Of a stretch of DNA of 64,000 bases, positions 29,735 through 39,907 are shown piece after piece; position 1 is the stretch's first letter, and every line of letters begins with the position of its first letter. The stretch spans positions 124,001-188,000 of the forward strand of contig NZ_JAPELY010000002.1 in the NCBI RefSeq assembly GCF_026343295.1, in the 5' to 3' direction. The notes beneath the pieces were generated by a model. The model was not told the DNA's origin and did no database searches. It worked only from the letters and a program-made list of their open reading frames with translations. This DNA is from Streptomyces sp. NBC_00083. Lineage in GTDB: Bacteria; Actinomycetota; Actinomycetes; Streptomycetales; Streptomycetaceae. Made by a program: the position numbers and the translations under genes.

Positions 29735-30958
29735 TCAGTCGCTCGGACCCCGGTCGCGCCACGGCAGTTCGGCCGTGACGACCGTCGGGCCACCGACGGG
29801 CGATTCGAGGACGAGCAGCCCGTCCACCGCCCCGAGCCGCTCCGCGAGCCCGGCCATCCCGCTGCCGCCGTCGATCCGCGCGCCGCCCACCCCGTCGTCC
29901 TCGACCTGGATGAGCAGCCGCTCGGCGCTGCGCCACACCTCGACCGAGGCGGCCCGCGCCCCGCTGTGCTTGCTGACGTTCTGGAGCAGCTCGGAGACGG
30001 TGAAGTACGCGATGCCCTCGATGGCGGGGGCGGGCCGGGCCGGCAGGTCGACCGCGACCTTGACCGGGACCGTGCAGCGCGAGGCGACCGAGGACAGCGC
30101 CGCGTCCAGACCCCGGTCGGTGAGGACCGCCGGATGGATGCCGCGGGCCAGGTCGCGCAGCTCCTGGAGGGCCAGCTTCACCTCGCCGTGCGCCTCGTCG
30201 ACCATCACGGCCGCCGCGTCCGGATCCTCCAGCAGCTTCTCCTTCGCGAGACCGAGCCCCATGGCGAGCGCCACAAGCCGGGCCTGGGCGCCGTCGTGCA
30301 GATCGCGCTCGATGCGGCGCAGGTCGGCCGCGGCGGTGTCCACGACGACACCCCGGTCGGACTCCAGCTCGGCGATCCGCCGCTCCAGGCTGTCGGAGGG
30401 CGACAGCAGGGCCCGCACCATCATCCGGTCGACGTTGGCGAGGCCGCGGACGATGAACCCGAGCAGCGGCCACGCCACGAAGAGTGAGACCAGCGTCACG
30501 GTGAAGGTGAGGATGCCCCAGGGCAGCCGCACGAACTCGTACAGCACGTTGCGCCAGGCCACCGGGTCCCGCAGGCTCGTCCACAGCCACGGGAAGAACC
30601 CGCCGTGCCTGCTCGGGCTCGCCGGGATGGGCGTGGGCTCGTCGACCCGCACCCCGAGCAGCCCCCGCGCCCTCGCCCGCTCCGCCTTGCCCAGCTGACG
30701 CGCGCCGAGCAGGCCGGCCGCGAGCAGCGGCAGACCGATCACCGTGACCGACAGACCGAGCCCCAGCGCGACCATCACGAGGACGTAGACGAAACCGACG
30801 ATCGCCATCGGGAGGTCGGCGAGGAGGTGCGCGACCTCCTTCCAGGTGTGCCGGTCGTAGGCGAACCGCACCGCCGGCGGGACGTCCGTCCTGTCGCCGG
30901 CGGGGCCGCCTGTGGGGTGTGCTGCGGACCGTCGCCGGTCGCGGAGGGTGCTGGTCAT
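29735..30958 (-). CDS. Sensor histidine kinase 2, paralogue of kinase 1
   Basis: A 407-residue kinase with the same plan as its neighbour: a membrane sensor region at about 45-170, His 221 in RRIERDLHDGAQARLV, then the ATPase domain. The core from SDRGVVVDTAAADLRRIERDL onward is almost identical to kinase 1, while the sensor parts differ. That suggests tandem duplication with sensor divergence. ATG 30958 is chosen because ctgggga precedes it. It is divergent from nuoA2 with 200 bases between the starts. No second response regulator is present. Confidence 0.9.
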   Translation of the reverse strand: MTSTLRDRRRSAAHPTGGPAGDRTDVPPAVRFAYDRHTWKEVAHLLADLPMAIVGFVYVLVMVALGLGLSVTVIGLPLLAAGLLGARQLGKAERARARGLLGVRVDEPTPIPASPSRHGGFFPWLWTSLRDPVAWRNVLYEFVRLPWGILTFTVTLVSLFVAWPLLGFIVRGLANVDRMMVRALLSPSDSLERRIAELESDRGVVVDTAAADLRRIERDLHDGAQARLVALAMGLGLAKEKLLEDPDAAAVMVDEAHGEVKLALQELRDLARGIHPAVLTDRGLDAALSSVASRCTVPVKVAVDLPARPAPAIEGIAYFTVSELLQNVSKHSGARAASVEVWRSAERLLIQVEDDGVGGARIDGGSGMAGLAERLGAVDGLLVLESPVGGPTVVTAELPWRDRGPSD

Positions 30959-31004
30959 GGTCCCCAGGGTGCCGGGCCGCGATGGGCGGCGCCATGGGGT
31001 GCCG

Positions 31005-31042
31005 CACCCTCTTCTCCGGGGGAAAACCCCACCCCGGCGGCC
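31005..31042. promoter_or_regulatory. Conserved element between kinase 2 and nuoA2 (copy A)
   Basis: The sequence caccctcttctccgggggaa followed by aaccccaccccgg matches copy B at 29684-29722. It sits 47 bases before the kinase 2 start in the divergent promoter region shared with the nuo2 operon. It could be a binding site of the adjacent response regulator. Confidence 0.5.
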
Positions 31043-31158
31043 CAGCCCGCGAGACACGGCTTCCAAGGGGGCCCTTATCAGGGCCTAGACTCCCGACCGT
31101 ACACAGCGTCGAACAGGGCGCGACGAGATCATCGAGGTCAGGGAACGAGGGGCGCGAC

Positions 31159-31566
31159 GTGCCGGAACCGACCGTGCGCCAGACGCCGGCGTTGGCTGCC
31201 GACTACTTCCACAGCTATTCCGTCGTCGGCCTCCTCGCCGTGATCGGAGTGCTGTTCGTCGCCGTGGCCTTCGGGGCCGGGCGGCTGCTGCGGCCCGCCG
31301 TGCCGACGCCGGAGAAGCTGCTGACGTACGAGTGCGGCGTGGACCCCGTGGGCGAGGGCTGGGCCCACACCCAGGTCCGCTACTACGTCTACGCGTTCCT
31401 GTACGTCATCTTCGCCGTCGACTCGATCTTCCTCTTCCCCTGGGCGACCGTCTTCGCGGCCGCGGGCTTCGGCGCCACCACCCTCGTCGAGATGTTCATC
31501 TTCCTGGGCTTCCTGGCCCTGGGACTGCTCTACGCATGGAAGAAGGGCGTCCTGGAATGGACGTGA
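31159..31566 (+). CDS. nuoA2: NADH-quinone oxidoreductase subunit A, second operon
   Basis: A 135-residue membrane subunit of complex I with three helices. The family hallmark is TYECGVDP in the first loop, including the conserved Cys, and [25 protein letters not shown] closes the protein. The GTG start is preceded by gagggg. It is the first gene of an operon A-B-C-H-I-J-K-L-M-N. The operon has overlaps of 1-10 bases at most junctions. A TAGACT hexamer at 31084-31089 may be its -10 box. Confidence 0.94.
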   Translation: MPEPTVRQTPALAADYFHSYSVVGLLAVIGVLFVAVAFGAGRLLRPAVPTPEKLLTYECGVDPVGEGWAHTQVRYYVYAFLYVIFAVDSIFLFPWATVFAAAGFGATTLVEMFIFLGFLALGLLYAWKKGVLEWT

Positions 31567-32162
31567 CCAACCCCCAGCAGGTGCCCGGACCCCAGCTGCT
31601 GCCCGAACCGCAGCGGCTCGGCGTCCTGTCGAGGCTGGCCCCCGCGCCGATGAAGGTGGTCCTCAACTGGGGCCGCCGCTACAGCCTGTGGGTCTTCAAC
31701 TTCGGCCTCGCCTGCTGCGCCATCGAGTTCATCGCGGCCTCCATGGCCCGCCACGACTTCATCAGGCTCGGCGTGATCCCGTTCGCGCCCGGACCGCGCC
31801 AGGCCGACCTCATGATCGTCTCCGGCACGGTGACGGACAAGATGGCGCCCGCGGTCAAGCGGCTGTACGAGCAGATGCCCGAGCCGAAGTACGTCATCTC
31901 CTTCGGCGCCTGCTCCAACTGCGGCGGCCCGTACTGGGACTCGTACTCCGTGACCAAGGGCGTCGACCAGATCATCCCCGTCGACGTGTACGTGCCCGGC
32001 TGCCCGCCGCGGCCCGAGGCGCTGCTCCAGGGCATCCTCAAGCTCCAGGAGAAGATCGCCCGCGAATCGCTCGGCGAGCGGTACGCGCACGCGGCCACCC
32101 CGGCCCAGCTGACCAGCGGGCTCGTCGCCGCGCCGCCGACCCCCGGGGAGGGCCGGGCGTGA
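31557..32162 (+). CDS. nuoB2: NADH-quinone oxidoreductase subunit B, second operon
   Basis: The 201-residue peripheral subunit that holds the terminal iron-sulphur cluster N2. The ligands Cys 53, 54, 119 and 149 are all present ([24 protein letters not shown]). The C-terminal 30 residues are variable. Since N2 normally hands electrons to quinone at the NuoB/NuoD interface, its retention without a nuoD gene in the operon is notable. It overlaps nuoA2 by 10 bases. Confidence 0.94.
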   Translation: MDVTNPQQVPGPQLLPEPQRLGVLSRLAPAPMKVVLNWGRRYSLWVFNFGLACCAIEFIAASMARHDFIRLGVIPFAPGPRQADLMIVSGTVTDKMAPAVKRLYEQMPEPKYVISFGACSNCGGPYWDSYSVTKGVDQIIPVDVYVPGCPPRPEALLQGILKLQEKIARESLGERYAHAATPAQLTSGLVAAPPTPGEGRA

Positions 32163-33796
32163 ACGCGTACGACACCCTGCCGGACGGCGTCACCGACGTC
32201 TTCGGCGAACAGGCCACGGCGGCGCGGGCGTACGACCTGCTCACCGTCGACGTGCCCGCCGACGCCTGGATCGCGGCGCTGGAGACCGCCCGCACCGAGC
32301 TGGGCTGCACCTACTTCGACTGGCTGAGCGCGGTGGACGAGCCCGGCAAGGGCTTCCAGATCTGCGCCCATGTCGTCGCCCTCGCCGACGGCACGGTCCG
32401 CCGGCTCCTCCTGCGCACGACCGTTCCGCACGCGGCGCCCGTGCTGCCCTCCGCGATCGACGTGTACGCGGGCGCGGCCTGGCACGAGCGCGAGACCCAC
32501 GAGATGTTCGGCGTGGAGTTCACCGGCCACCCGCACCTGGTGCCGCTGCTCCTGCCGGAGAACTTCGAGGGCCACCCGCTGCGCAAGGACTTCGTGCTCG
32601 CGGCCCGCGTCGCGAAGGCGTGGCCGGGGGCGAAGGAGCCGGGCGAATCGGAGCACGGCGGCCCCAAGCGCCGCCAGATGCTCCCGCCGGGCGTCCCCGA
32701 CCCCAACGAGTGGGGCCCCCTCAAGGGCCAGCTCCCCCCGGCCCCGGCCCGCCCGGCCCGCACCCCGCGCGCGGCGGGGGAGCGGCCTGCTCGCGCGGCG
32801 GGGGAGCGTCCGGTGCGGCGCGCCCGCAGCGTGTCGGAGGGCTCGGCCTCCCAGGCAGCGGAGGCCGCCCCGGCGACGACTCCGGGTACGACGGCGCCCC
32901 GGGCGACCCCCGCCGCCCCGGAAACCCCGGGCACGGGGGCGACCCCGGGTGGGGCGGCGACCGCGGGTGCCCAGGCGGCCCCGAGTGCCCCAGCGACCCC
33001 GGGTGGGGCAGCGACCCCGGGTGCCCAGGCGACCCCGGGGACGGAGACGGCTCCGGGCACGGGGTCGGCCCAGGCGGCTCCCGCCGCCCCCAAAACTCCG
33101 GGTGCGGGGGCGACACCGACGACTCCGAGCGGGGCCGCGACCCCGGGTGCCCCAGCGACCCCGGGTGCCCCAGCGACCCCTGGTGCCCAGGTGACGCCGG
33201 GTGCTTCGGAGGCCGGCGAGACCCCGGGTGCCCCAGCGACCCCGGGTGCCCCAGCGACCCCGGGTGCCCAGGTGACGCAGGGTGCTTCGGAGGCCGCCGG
33301 CGAGACCCCGGGTGTCCCAGCGACCCCTGGTGCGGAGACGCCCTCGGTGAGCCCCGGGCCGGAGACGACTCCGGACACGTCCGGTACTCCCGCCGCCCCG
33401 GCACCTTCCGTACGTCCTCGGCGGAGCCGCAGCGCCGGGCAGGGGTCGGCCTCGCAGCAGGCGCCCGACGCGGGGCCGGCCGCGGAGCAGGAGCGGGACG
33501 CGGAGGGGCGGCCCGCCGCGGCGCCCCGCACGCGCAGTTCCGACGCGCCCTGGCACCACCCGAAACCCGCCTTCGACGAAGGCGAGGGGGGTGGGGCGCC
33601 CGCCCCGGCCACCGGGAGCGACGCCCCCGAGCAGTCCGGCCCCGCCGCACCCGAACCGGAGCCCACCGCACCCGAACCGAAGCCCACCGCACCCGCCCCC
33701 GCCGGGAAACCCGCCCCGGGCACCGGAACCGACGAACCCGAACCGTCCGACCCCGCCGCACCAACCGACCCCGCCGGAGGCGACCCGCGTGAATGA
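32159..33796 (+). CDS. nuoC2: NADH-quinone oxidoreductase subunit C with long low-complexity tail
   Basis: Residues 1-190 are a normal NuoC domain (30-kDa subunit), with [21 protein letters not shown] and [16 protein letters not shown]. Residues 191-545 are Pro/Ala/Thr/Gly-rich repeats such as TPGAPA and [11 protein letters not shown], then an acidic Pro-rich end. Typical NuoC is about 150-250 residues. The tail lacks hydrophobic segments and is likely disordered. The GTG overlaps the nuoB2 stop and the end overlaps nuoH2 by 8 bases, so the whole frame is translated within the operon. It is not fused to NuoD. Confidence 0.88.
   Translation: MNAYDTLPDGVTDVFGEQATAARAYDLLTVDVPADAWIAALETARTELGCTYFDWLSAVDEPGKGFQICAHVVALADGTVRRLLLRTTVPHAAPVLPSAIDVYAGAAWHERETHEMFGVEFTGHPHLVPLLLPENFEGHPLRKDFVLAARVAKAWPGAKEPGESEHGGPKRRQMLPPGVPDPNEWGPLKGQLPPAPARPARTPRAAGERPARAAGERPVRRARSVSEGSASQAAEAAPATTPGTTAPRATPAAPETPGTGATPGGAATAGAQAAPSAPATPGGAATPGAQATPGTETAPGTGSAQAAPAAPKTPGAGATPTTPSGAATPGAPATPGAPATPGAQVTPGASEAGETPGAPATPGAPATPGAQVTQGASEAAGETPGVPATPGAETPSVSPGPETTPDTSGTPAAPAPSVRPRRSRSAGQGSASQQAPDAGPAAEQERDAEGRPAAAPRTRSSDAPWHHPKPAFDEGEGGGAPAPATGSDAPEQSGPAAPEPEPTAPEPKPTAPAPAGKPAPGTGTDEPEPSDPAAPTDPAGGDPRE
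32937..33345 (+). repeat. Coding tandem repeats in the nuoC2 tail
   Basis: The unit gaccccgggtgccccagc (18 bases, six codons) recurs many times with small changes. An 81-base block carrying gggtgcttcggaggcc is duplicated (copies at about 33140-33220 and 33221-33301). All repeats keep the reading frame. Confidence 0.8.
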
Positions 33797-34757
33797 CGCA
33801 CTCGACGTCGCCCTCCGGATCATCGTCGTCTTCGTCGTGTTCCTCGTCCTCCCGCTGGTCGTAGGGCAGACCGAGCACAAGGTGATGGCGCACATGCAGG
33901 GCCGGCTCGGCCCGATGTACGCGGGCGGCTTCCACGGCTGGGCCCAACTCGTCGCGGACGGCGTGAAGTTCGCGCAGAAGGAAGACATCGTCCCGGCCGC
34001 GGCCGACCGGCGGATCTTCCAGCTCGCCCCCGCCGTCGCGCTGCTGCCCTACCTCCTCGTCCTCGTGGCCGTCCCCATCGGCCCGAGCGAGGGCGCGGTC
34101 GGCCAGGTCGTCGACGCGGGCATCTTCTTCGTGCTCGCCGTGATGGGCGTGGGCGTGCTCGGTTCGCTCATGGCGGGCTGGGCCTCGGCCAACAAGTTCT
34201 CCCTCCTCGGCGGCCTGCGCACCGCCGCGCAGCTCCTCGCGTACGAACTGCCGATGCTGCTCGCCGCCGCCTCCGTGGCGATGGCGGCCGGCACGGTCTC
34301 GCTGCCCGGCATCCTCAACGCCTTCCACTGGTGGTGGCTGCCCTGGCAGATCGTCGGCGCCCTCGTCTTCTTCACCGCCGGTCTCGCCGAACTCCAGCGT
34401 CCGCCCTTCGACATGCCCGTCGCCGACTCCGAGATCATCTTCGGCGCGTACACCGAGTACACGGGGCTGCGCTTCGCGCTGTTCCTGCTCGCCGAGTACG
34501 CCGGCATCGTCGTCCTGTGCGGCCTGACCACCGTCCTCTTCCTCGGCGGCTGGCACGGCCCCTGGGGCGCCGACGGGCTCGGCTGGGTCTGGACCCTGCT
34601 CAAGACGGCGGTGCTCGCCTTCGTCGTGATCTGGCTCCGGGTCAGCTACCCCCGGCTCCGCGAGGACCAGTTGCAGAAGCTCGCCTGGACCACGCTCATC
34701 CCGCTCGCGCTCGCCCAGATCGCGCTCACCGGCATCGTGAAGGTGGCGATCAGCTAA
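33789..34757 (+). CDS. nuoH2: NADH-quinone oxidoreductase subunit H, second operon
   Basis: The 322-residue membrane subunit that connects the peripheral arm to the pump and forms part of the quinone cavity. Eight hydrophobic segments are visible. Conserved motifs are QGRLGPMY, the [22 protein letters not shown] loop and [19 protein letters not shown] 33789 lies inside the end of nuoC2. It directly follows nuoC2, in the position where nuoD-E-F-G stand in complete operons. Confidence 0.94.
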   Translation: MNDALDVALRIIVVFVVFLVLPLVVGQTEHKVMAHMQGRLGPMYAGGFHGWAQLVADGVKFAQKEDIVPAAADRRIFQLAPAVALLPYLLVLVAVPIGPSEGAVGQVVDAGIFFVLAVMGVGVLGSLMAGWASANKFSLLGGLRTAAQLLAYELPMLLAAASVAMAAGTVSLPGILNAFHWWWLPWQIVGALVFFTAGLAELQRPPFDMPVADSEIIFGAYTEYTGLRFALFLLAEYAGIVVLCGLTTVLFLGGWHGPWGADGLGWVWTLLKTAVLAFVVIWLRVSYPRLREDQLQKLAWTTLIPLALAQIALTGIVKVAIS

Positions 34758-35350
34758 TGGCTGTCCCCGGTTCCGGCCTCGCCAAGGGCCTCGCTGTCAC
34801 GCTCCGCACGATGACGAAGAAGACCGTCACCGCGCAGTACCCCGACGTGCAGCCCGAACTCCCGCCCCGCAGCCGGGGCGTGATCGGCCTGTTCGAGGAG
34901 AACTGCACGGTGTGCATGCTGTGCGCCCGCGAGTGCCCCGACTGGTGCATCTACATCGACTCCCACAAGGAGACGGTCCCCGCCGCGGTCGAGGGCGGCC
35001 GCGAGCGCAGCCGCAACGTGCTCGACCGTTTCGCCATCGACTTCTCGCTCTGCATGTACTGCGGCATCTGCATCGAGGTGTGTCCTTTCGACGCGCTGTT
35101 CTGGTCCCCCGAGTTCGAGTACGCGGAGACCGACATCCACGAGCTCACGCACGAGCGCGACAAGCTGCGCGACTGGATGTGGACGGTGCCGGCCCCGCCC
35201 GCGCTCGACCCGGGAGCGGAGGAGCCCAAGGAAGTCGCCGCCGCGCGCAAGGCCGCCGACAAACTGGCCGCCGCGCAGGCGGCGGAGGCCGCGGCCTCCG
35301 CGGAGCCGGCCCCCGGCCCCGACGCCGCCTCCGAGGGAGGTCGGGCATGA
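34757..35350 (+). CDS. nuoI2: NADH-quinone oxidoreductase subunit I, second operon
   Basis: A 197-residue ferredoxin-like subunit with two [4Fe-4S] clusters, N6a and N6b. The ligand sets are Cys 50/53/56/60 and Cys 99/102/105/109, each in CxxCxxCxxxCP form. In NADH-free complex I relatives the I subunit takes electrons from ferredoxin. The C-terminal 45 residues are Ala/Glu-rich and charged, possibly helical. The ATG shares one base with the nuoH2 stop. Confidence 0.95.
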   Translation: MAVPGSGLAKGLAVTLRTMTKKTVTAQYPDVQPELPPRSRGVIGLFEENCTVCMLCARECPDWCIYIDSHKETVPAAVEGGRERSRNVLDRFAIDFSLCMYCGICIEVCPFDALFWSPEFEYAETDIHELTHERDKLRDWMWTVPAPPALDPGAEEPKEVAAARKAADKLAAAQAAEAAASAEPAPGPDAASEGGRA

Positions 35351-35958
35351 GCGCGATCCTCGCCCAGGCGGCCCTCACCGCGCCGCAGGGCTTCCTCTCG
35401 CCGACCGGTGTGGAGATCGCCTTCGTCCTCGTCGGCATCGCCACCCTCGGCGCGGCCGTCATGACCGTCACGACGCAGCAGCTGGTGCACGCCGCCCTGT
35501 GGCTGGTCGTGGCGCTCGGCGGCCTGGCCGTCGAATACCTCCTGCTCACCGCCGAGTTCATCGCCTGGGTGCAGGTCCTCATCTACGTCGGTTCGATCGT
35601 GGTGCTCCTCCTGTTCGGACTGATGCTGACCAGGGCGCCCATCGGCCGCTCCCCGGACGCCGACTCCGGCAACCGCTGGGTGGCGCTCGCGGTGGCCGTG
35701 GCCGCTGCCGGGACCCTCGTCTGGGTCGTCGTCGACGCCTTCCGCACGAGCTGGATCGACCTCGACGGGCCCGCCCAGGGCTCCACCAAGGTGTCCGGAG
35801 AGATCCTCTTCCGGCACTGGGTGCTGCCCTTCGAGGGGCTGTCCGTGCTGCTCCTGGCCGCGCTGGTCGGCGCGATCGTGCTGTCCCGCAAGAGCGCCCC
35901 GGACGACGCCCCCGGTGCGGGCTCCGGCGCCGCCCCCCGTGAGACGGAGTCGCGCTGA
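35347..35958 (+). CDS. nuoJ2: NADH-quinone oxidoreductase subunit J, second operon
   Basis: A 203-residue membrane subunit with five hydrophobic segments. [26 protein letters not shown] is the hallmark third helix, which carries the conserved Tyr of NuoJ. The C-terminus is a short charged tail. ATGA overlap with nuoI2 indicates translational coupling. Confidence 0.94.
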   Translation: MSAILAQAALTAPQGFLSPTGVEIAFVLVGIATLGAAVMTVTTQQLVHAALWLVVALGGLAVEYLLLTAEFIAWVQVLIYVGSIVVLLLFGLMLTRAPIGRSPDADSGNRWVALAVAVAAAGTLVWVVVDAFRTSWIDLDGPAQGSTKVSGEILFRHWVLPFEGLSVLLLAALVGAIVLSRKSAPDDAPGAGSGAAPRETESR

Positions 35959-36332
35959 TGCATCTCGCCTATCCCGCCGTGCTCGCCGTCCTCCTGTTCT
36001 GCACCGGTCTCTACGGTGTGCTCGCGCGGCGCAACGCGATCCTGGTCCTGATGTCCGTCGAGCTGATGCTCAACGCCGTCAACCTCAACCTCGTCGCCTT
36101 CGACGTGTGGCTGCGCGACAGCCTCCACGCCGGCCAGGCGCTCACCCTGTTCACCATCGCCATCGCCGCCGCCGAGATCGGCATCGGCCTGGCGATCGTG
36201 CTCGCCGTGTACCGCAACCGCGGCACCGCCGACATCGACAAGCTCCGCGACACCGCCGAGGGCCCCGGTTCGGACCCGGCGGACCCCGACGACCCCGCCG
36301 CCCCGGCACAGAAGGCTGAGGCCGCCGCGTGA
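35958..36332 (+). CDS. nuoK2: NADH-quinone oxidoreductase subunit K, second operon
   Basis: A 124-residue three-helix subunit. Both buried glutamates needed for proton transfer are in place ([17 protein letters not shown] and [13 protein letters not shown]). The C-terminus has a 28-residue acidic Pro/Ala tail not needed for the fold. It overlaps the stop of nuoJ2 by one base. Confidence 0.95.
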   Translation: MHLAYPAVLAVLLFCTGLYGVLARRNAILVLMSVELMLNAVNLNLVAFDVWLRDSLHAGQALTLFTIAIAAAEIGIGLAIVLAVYRNRGTADIDKLRDTAEGPGSDPADPDDPAAPAQKAEAAA

Positions 36333-38329
36333 CCACCACGACCCTCGCCGTCCTCGTCCCGCTCCTGCCGTTCCTGGGCGCCGCGGCCGGCCTGCTCCTC
36401 GGCCGCCGCGCCCCGGGCTTCGTCCGCCCGCTCGCGGTCCTCCCGACGTTCGCCGCGTTCGTGCTCGCCGTCGTCGTCGCCGTCGACCAGGGCGGCGGCA
36501 AGGCCATCGACGCGGCCACCCGGCTCACCCCGACCGGCTCCGTACCGATCGAACTCGCCCTCCACCTGGACGGGTTCGCGGTCCTCGTCGCCGTCCTGGT
36601 CGGCCTGGTCGCCACGTGCGTGCAGCTCTACTCGACGGGCTACCTCCGCGACGACCCGCGCTACACCTCGTACGCCGCGCTCGTCTCCCTGTTCACCTCC
36701 GCGATGCTGCTCGTCGTCTACTCCGGCGACCTGATGGTGCTCCTGGTCGGCTGGGAGGTCATGGGCATCTGCTCGTACTTCCTGGTCGGCCACTACTGGG
36801 AGACCCCCGAGGCGCGCGCCGCCTCCCTCAAGGCCTTCCTCGTCACCAAGCTCGGCGACGTCCCCTTCCTCATCGGTCTGTTCGCGCTCGCCACCGACGC
36901 CGGTACGTTCCGGATCACCGGCGTCGTGCAGGCCGCCCTCACCGGCGGCATCGGCCACCCCACCCTCATCGCGCTGCTGCTGCTCGCCGGTGTCGCCGGC
37001 AAGTCCGCGCAGTTCCCGCTGCACACCTGGCTGCCCGACGCGATGGCCGGCCCGACGCCGGTCTCCGCGCTGATCCACGCCGCCACGATGGTCGCCGCCG
37101 GCATCTACTTCGTGGCCCGGCTGCTGCCCGTCTTCGCCGCGTCGGCCGCCGCGATGACCGTGCTCGCCGTGATGGCCGCGATCACCATGGTCGGCTCGGG
37201 CATCGCCGCGCTCGCCCAGGACGACATCAAGCGCGTCCTCGCCTACTCGACCATCGGCCAGCTCGGCTATCTGTCGGGCGCCCTGGCCGTCGGCGACCGC
37301 GGCGCCGCCGTCTTCCACCTCCTGTCGCACGGCGCCTTCAAGGCGCTGCTCTTCCTCGCCGCCGGTGTGGTCATCCACGCCGCCGGCACCAACTCGCTGA
37401 CCGCCATGTCCCGCATGGGCGGCCTCGCCAAGCGGATCCCCGACGCGTACTGGACGATGACCGTCGCCCTGCTCGCGCTCGCCGCGATCCCTCCTTTCGC
37501 CGGCTTCTTCTCCAAGGAGGCGGTCCTGTCCGCCGCCGAGCACACCGCGCTCGGCGAGAGCCAGGTCGCCCCGGCCGGCGCCGGCTGGACCGTGCTGATC
37601 GCCGGTCTCCTGGCCGCGCTCCTCACCGCCGCTTACGCGATGCGCCTGTGGCTGCTCGCCTTCCGCGGCCGAGGAGCGGAAGCCCCGGACCACGGAAAGC
37701 AGCCGGTCGTCATGAACGCCGTGCTGTGGGTGCTCGCCATCCCCTCCCTCGCCTTCGGCCTGACCACCGGCTACCTCGGCGACTGGTTCGACGGGCGCGC
37801 CCTCACCCCGGCCGTCACCACCGCCGTCCTCTCCACGGGGGTCGCCCTCGTCGGCGGCCTGGTCACCTATGCCGCCTGGCGCCACACCTCCGCCCTCGCC
37901 GCCCGCACCCCGATGGGCGCCGTCGTGGCCCACCCCGAGGGCGACGGCGGGCAGGTCGAGGAGGAGGCCATCGCCAGCCACACCGAGGTCTACGGCTCCA
38001 TCGCGTCCGCGCCCGACCCGGCCGACCCGGGCCGGCTCCTGCTCGGCCCGCTGCACCGCCACGCGGCCAACGGCTTCCACCTGGACGCCCTGTACTCCGC
38101 CCTGTTCGTCCGCCCCGTCCTCGCCGCGGCCGGCCTGGTCCGCTTCCTGGACCGCGAGGTCGTCGAGACGTACGTACGCGCCGCGAGCGCCGGGCCGCGC
38201 TGGCTCGGCTGGGCCGTGCGCCGCGCGCAGAACGGCAATGTGCAGAGCTACCTCAGCGCGCTGCTGGCCGGCTCACTCGTCCTGGCGGCCGCCGTGGTCG
38301 TCCTTGCCAACGTCACCGCGGGGTCCTGA
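36329..38329 (+). CDS. nuoL2: NADH-quinone oxidoreductase subunit L, second operon
   Basis: A 666-residue antiporter-like pump subunit with about sixteen helices and the lateral helix at the C-terminus. The key ionisable residues are retained: the Glu of [18 protein letters not shown], the Lys of [29 protein letters not shown], and [18 protein letters not shown]. So the proton channel looks functional. The GTG overlaps nuoK2 by four bases. Confidence 0.95.
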   Translation: MTTTTLAVLVPLLPFLGAAAGLLLGRRAPGFVRPLAVLPTFAAFVLAVVVAVDQGGGKAIDAATRLTPTGSVPIELALHLDGFAVLVAVLVGLVATCVQLYSTGYLRDDPRYTSYAALVSLFTSAMLLVVYSGDLMVLLVGWEVMGICSYFLVGHYWETPEARAASLKAFLVTKLGDVPFLIGLFALATDAGTFRITGVVQAALTGGIGHPTLIALLLLAGVAGKSAQFPLHTWLPDAMAGPTPVSALIHAATMVAAGIYFVARLLPVFAASAAAMTVLAVMAAITMVGSGIAALAQDDIKRVLAYSTIGQLGYLSGALAVGDRGAAVFHLLSHGAFKALLFLAAGVVIHAAGTNSLTAMSRMGGLAKRIPDAYWTMTVALLALAAIPPFAGFFSKEAVLSAAEHTALGESQVAPAGAGWTVLIAGLLAALLTAAYAMRLWLLAFRGRGAEAPDHGKQPVVMNAVLWVLAIPSLAFGLTTGYLGDWFDGRALTPAVTTAVLSTGVALVGGLVTYAAWRHTSALAARTPMGAVVAHPEGDGGQVEEEAIASHTEVYGSIASAPDPADPGRLLLGPLHRHAANGFHLDALYSALFVRPVLAAAGLVRFLDREVVETYVRAASAGPRWLGWAVRRAQNGNVQSYLSALLAGSLVLAAAVVVLANVTAGS

Positions 38330-38332
38330 GCC

Positions 38333-39907
38333 GTGATCGATATCAGCGAGTCCGTGATGCAGTTCCTTCTGGCGTTCATCGTCGTCGTTCCCCTGATCGG
38401 TGCCGTCGCCGCCCTGCTGCCCGCGCCGCCCGGCCTCAAGGGCAAGAGCCCCGACCAGGCCGTGCTGCGCCACGGCGTGAGCGTGACCGGTGTGATCCTG
38501 CTCGCCGCGATCGTCCTCGCGCTCGGCTTCGACCACGGCCACCCGTCGAGGATGCAGGCCACGACGGACATCAGGTGGATCCCGGCGCTCGACGTCCACC
38601 TCCACCTCGGCATCGACGGCATCTCCCTCCCCCTCCTGGTCCTGACCGCGCTGCTGACCTTCCTGTGCGCGCTGTACAGCTACTTCAAGATGCCTTCCGG
38701 GCCGTCCCCGAAGGCGTTCGTCGCGCTCCTGCTCGTCCTGGAGGCCGGCACCCTCGCCACCTTCGCCGTCCTCGACCTCGTGCTGTTCTTCCTCGCGTTC
38801 GAGATGGTCCTCATCCCGATGTACTTCCTCATCGCCCGCTGGGGCGGGGCCGGGAGGCAGGCCGCCGCCTGGAAGTTCATCCTCTACACCCTGCTCGGCT
38901 CGGTCGTCATGCTGCTCGGCCTGCTCCTGATCGGCGTCAAGGCGGGCACGTTCGACATGGTGGCACTCGCCACTGACAACGGCCGGGGGCTGACCACATC
39001 CGTGCAGGTCATCGCCGTTCTGGCGATCGGGATCGGGCTCGCGGTCAAGACCCCGATGTTCCCGCTGCACAGCTGGCTCCCGGACGCCCACACCGCCGCC
39101 CCGACCGTCGGCTCGGTGCTGCTCGCCGGTGTGCTCCTGAAAATGGGCACGTACGGCTTCGTCCGCATCGTGCTGCCGATCGCGCCGCACGGCATGCACG
39201 CCTTCGCGCCCTACCTGGCCGCCTTCGCCGTCGCCGGGATCATCTACGGCTCGCTCGCCTGCCTCTCCCTCGCGAGGGAGGGCAACAAGGGCGACCTCAA
39301 GCGCCTCATCGCGTACTCCTCCGTCGGCCACATGGGCTTCGTGCTGCTCGGCATCGCCTCGATGACCCCGACCGGCGTCAACGGCGCGCTCTTCGCCAAC
39401 ATCGCCCACGGCCTCATCACCGGCCTGCTGTTCTTCCTGGTCGGCGCCCTCAAGGACCGCTACGGCACCGCCGACCTCGACACCCTGGCCGGCGCCACCG
39501 GGGCCGCCCTCTACGGCCGGGCACCGCGCCTGGGCGGGCTCCTCGCCTTCGCCGCGGTCGCCTCCCTCGGACTGCCCGGACTCGCCGGGTTCTGGGGCGA
39601 GATGCTCTCGATGTTCGGCGCGTTCGACCCGGCGCCGGGCCTGAGCCGACCCGCCTTCCTCACCTTCGTGGCGATCGCCGCGTTCGGCACCCTGCTCACC
39701 GCCGCGTACCTGCTGGTCGTGGTCCGCCGGGTCTGCATGGGCGGCAAGCCGGCCGACGGGCCCGTGCTCGCCGACATCCAGGGCTACGAGTTCGCCGCCT
39801 GGAGCCCGCTCGTCGCGCTCACCGTCCTCGCCGGGCTCTGGCCCGCGGTCCTCCTCGGCCTCACCGACCCGGCCGTCCAGAAGCTCCTCGCAGGAGGCAA
39901 GTCGTGA
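38333..39907 (+). CDS. nuoM2: NADH-quinone oxidoreductase subunit M, second operon
   Basis: A 524-residue antiporter-like subunit with fourteen hydrophobic segments. Retained residues include the Glu of FLAFEMVLIPMYFLI, the Lys of AVKTPMFPLHSWLPDAH and the second Lys in LAGVLLKMGTYGFVRI. The GTG start lies three bases after the nuoL2 stop. Alternative ATG codons are a few residues in. Confidence 0.94.
   Translation: MIDISESVMQFLLAFIVVVPLIGAVAALLPAPPGLKGKSPDQAVLRHGVSVTGVILLAAIVLALGFDHGHPSRMQATTDIRWIPALDVHLHLGIDGISLPLLVLTALLTFLCALYSYFKMPSGPSPKAFVALLLVLEAGTLATFAVLDLVLFFLAFEMVLIPMYFLIARWGGAGRQAAAWKFILYTLLGSVVMLLGLLLIGVKAGTFDMVALATDNGRGLTTSVQVIAVLAIGIGLAVKTPMFPLHSWLPDAHTAAPTVGSVLLAGVLLKMGTYGFVRIVLPIAPHGMHAFAPYLAAFAVAGIIYGSLACLSLAREGNKGDLKRLIAYSSVGHMGFVLLGIASMTPTGVNGALFANIAHGLITGLLFFLVGALKDRYGTADLDTLAGATGAALYGRAPRLGGLLAFAAVASLGLPGLAGFWGEMLSMFGAFDPAPGLSRPAFLTFVAIAAFGTLLTAAYLLVVVRRVCMGGKPADGPVLADIQGYEFAAWSPLVALTVLAGLWPAVLLGLTDPAVQKLLAGGKS

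Noticed and set aside
32937..33345. Regular repeats resembling a CRISPR array
   Set aside because: The unit is 18 bases, in frame, without unique spacers of constant length, and no cas genes are near.
36011..38976. Long frames of about 690 and 790 codons over nuoL2, on both strands
   Set aside because: NuoL2 is complete in its own frame; the others are Arg/Pro- or Gly/Asp-rich artefacts of third-position GC bias.
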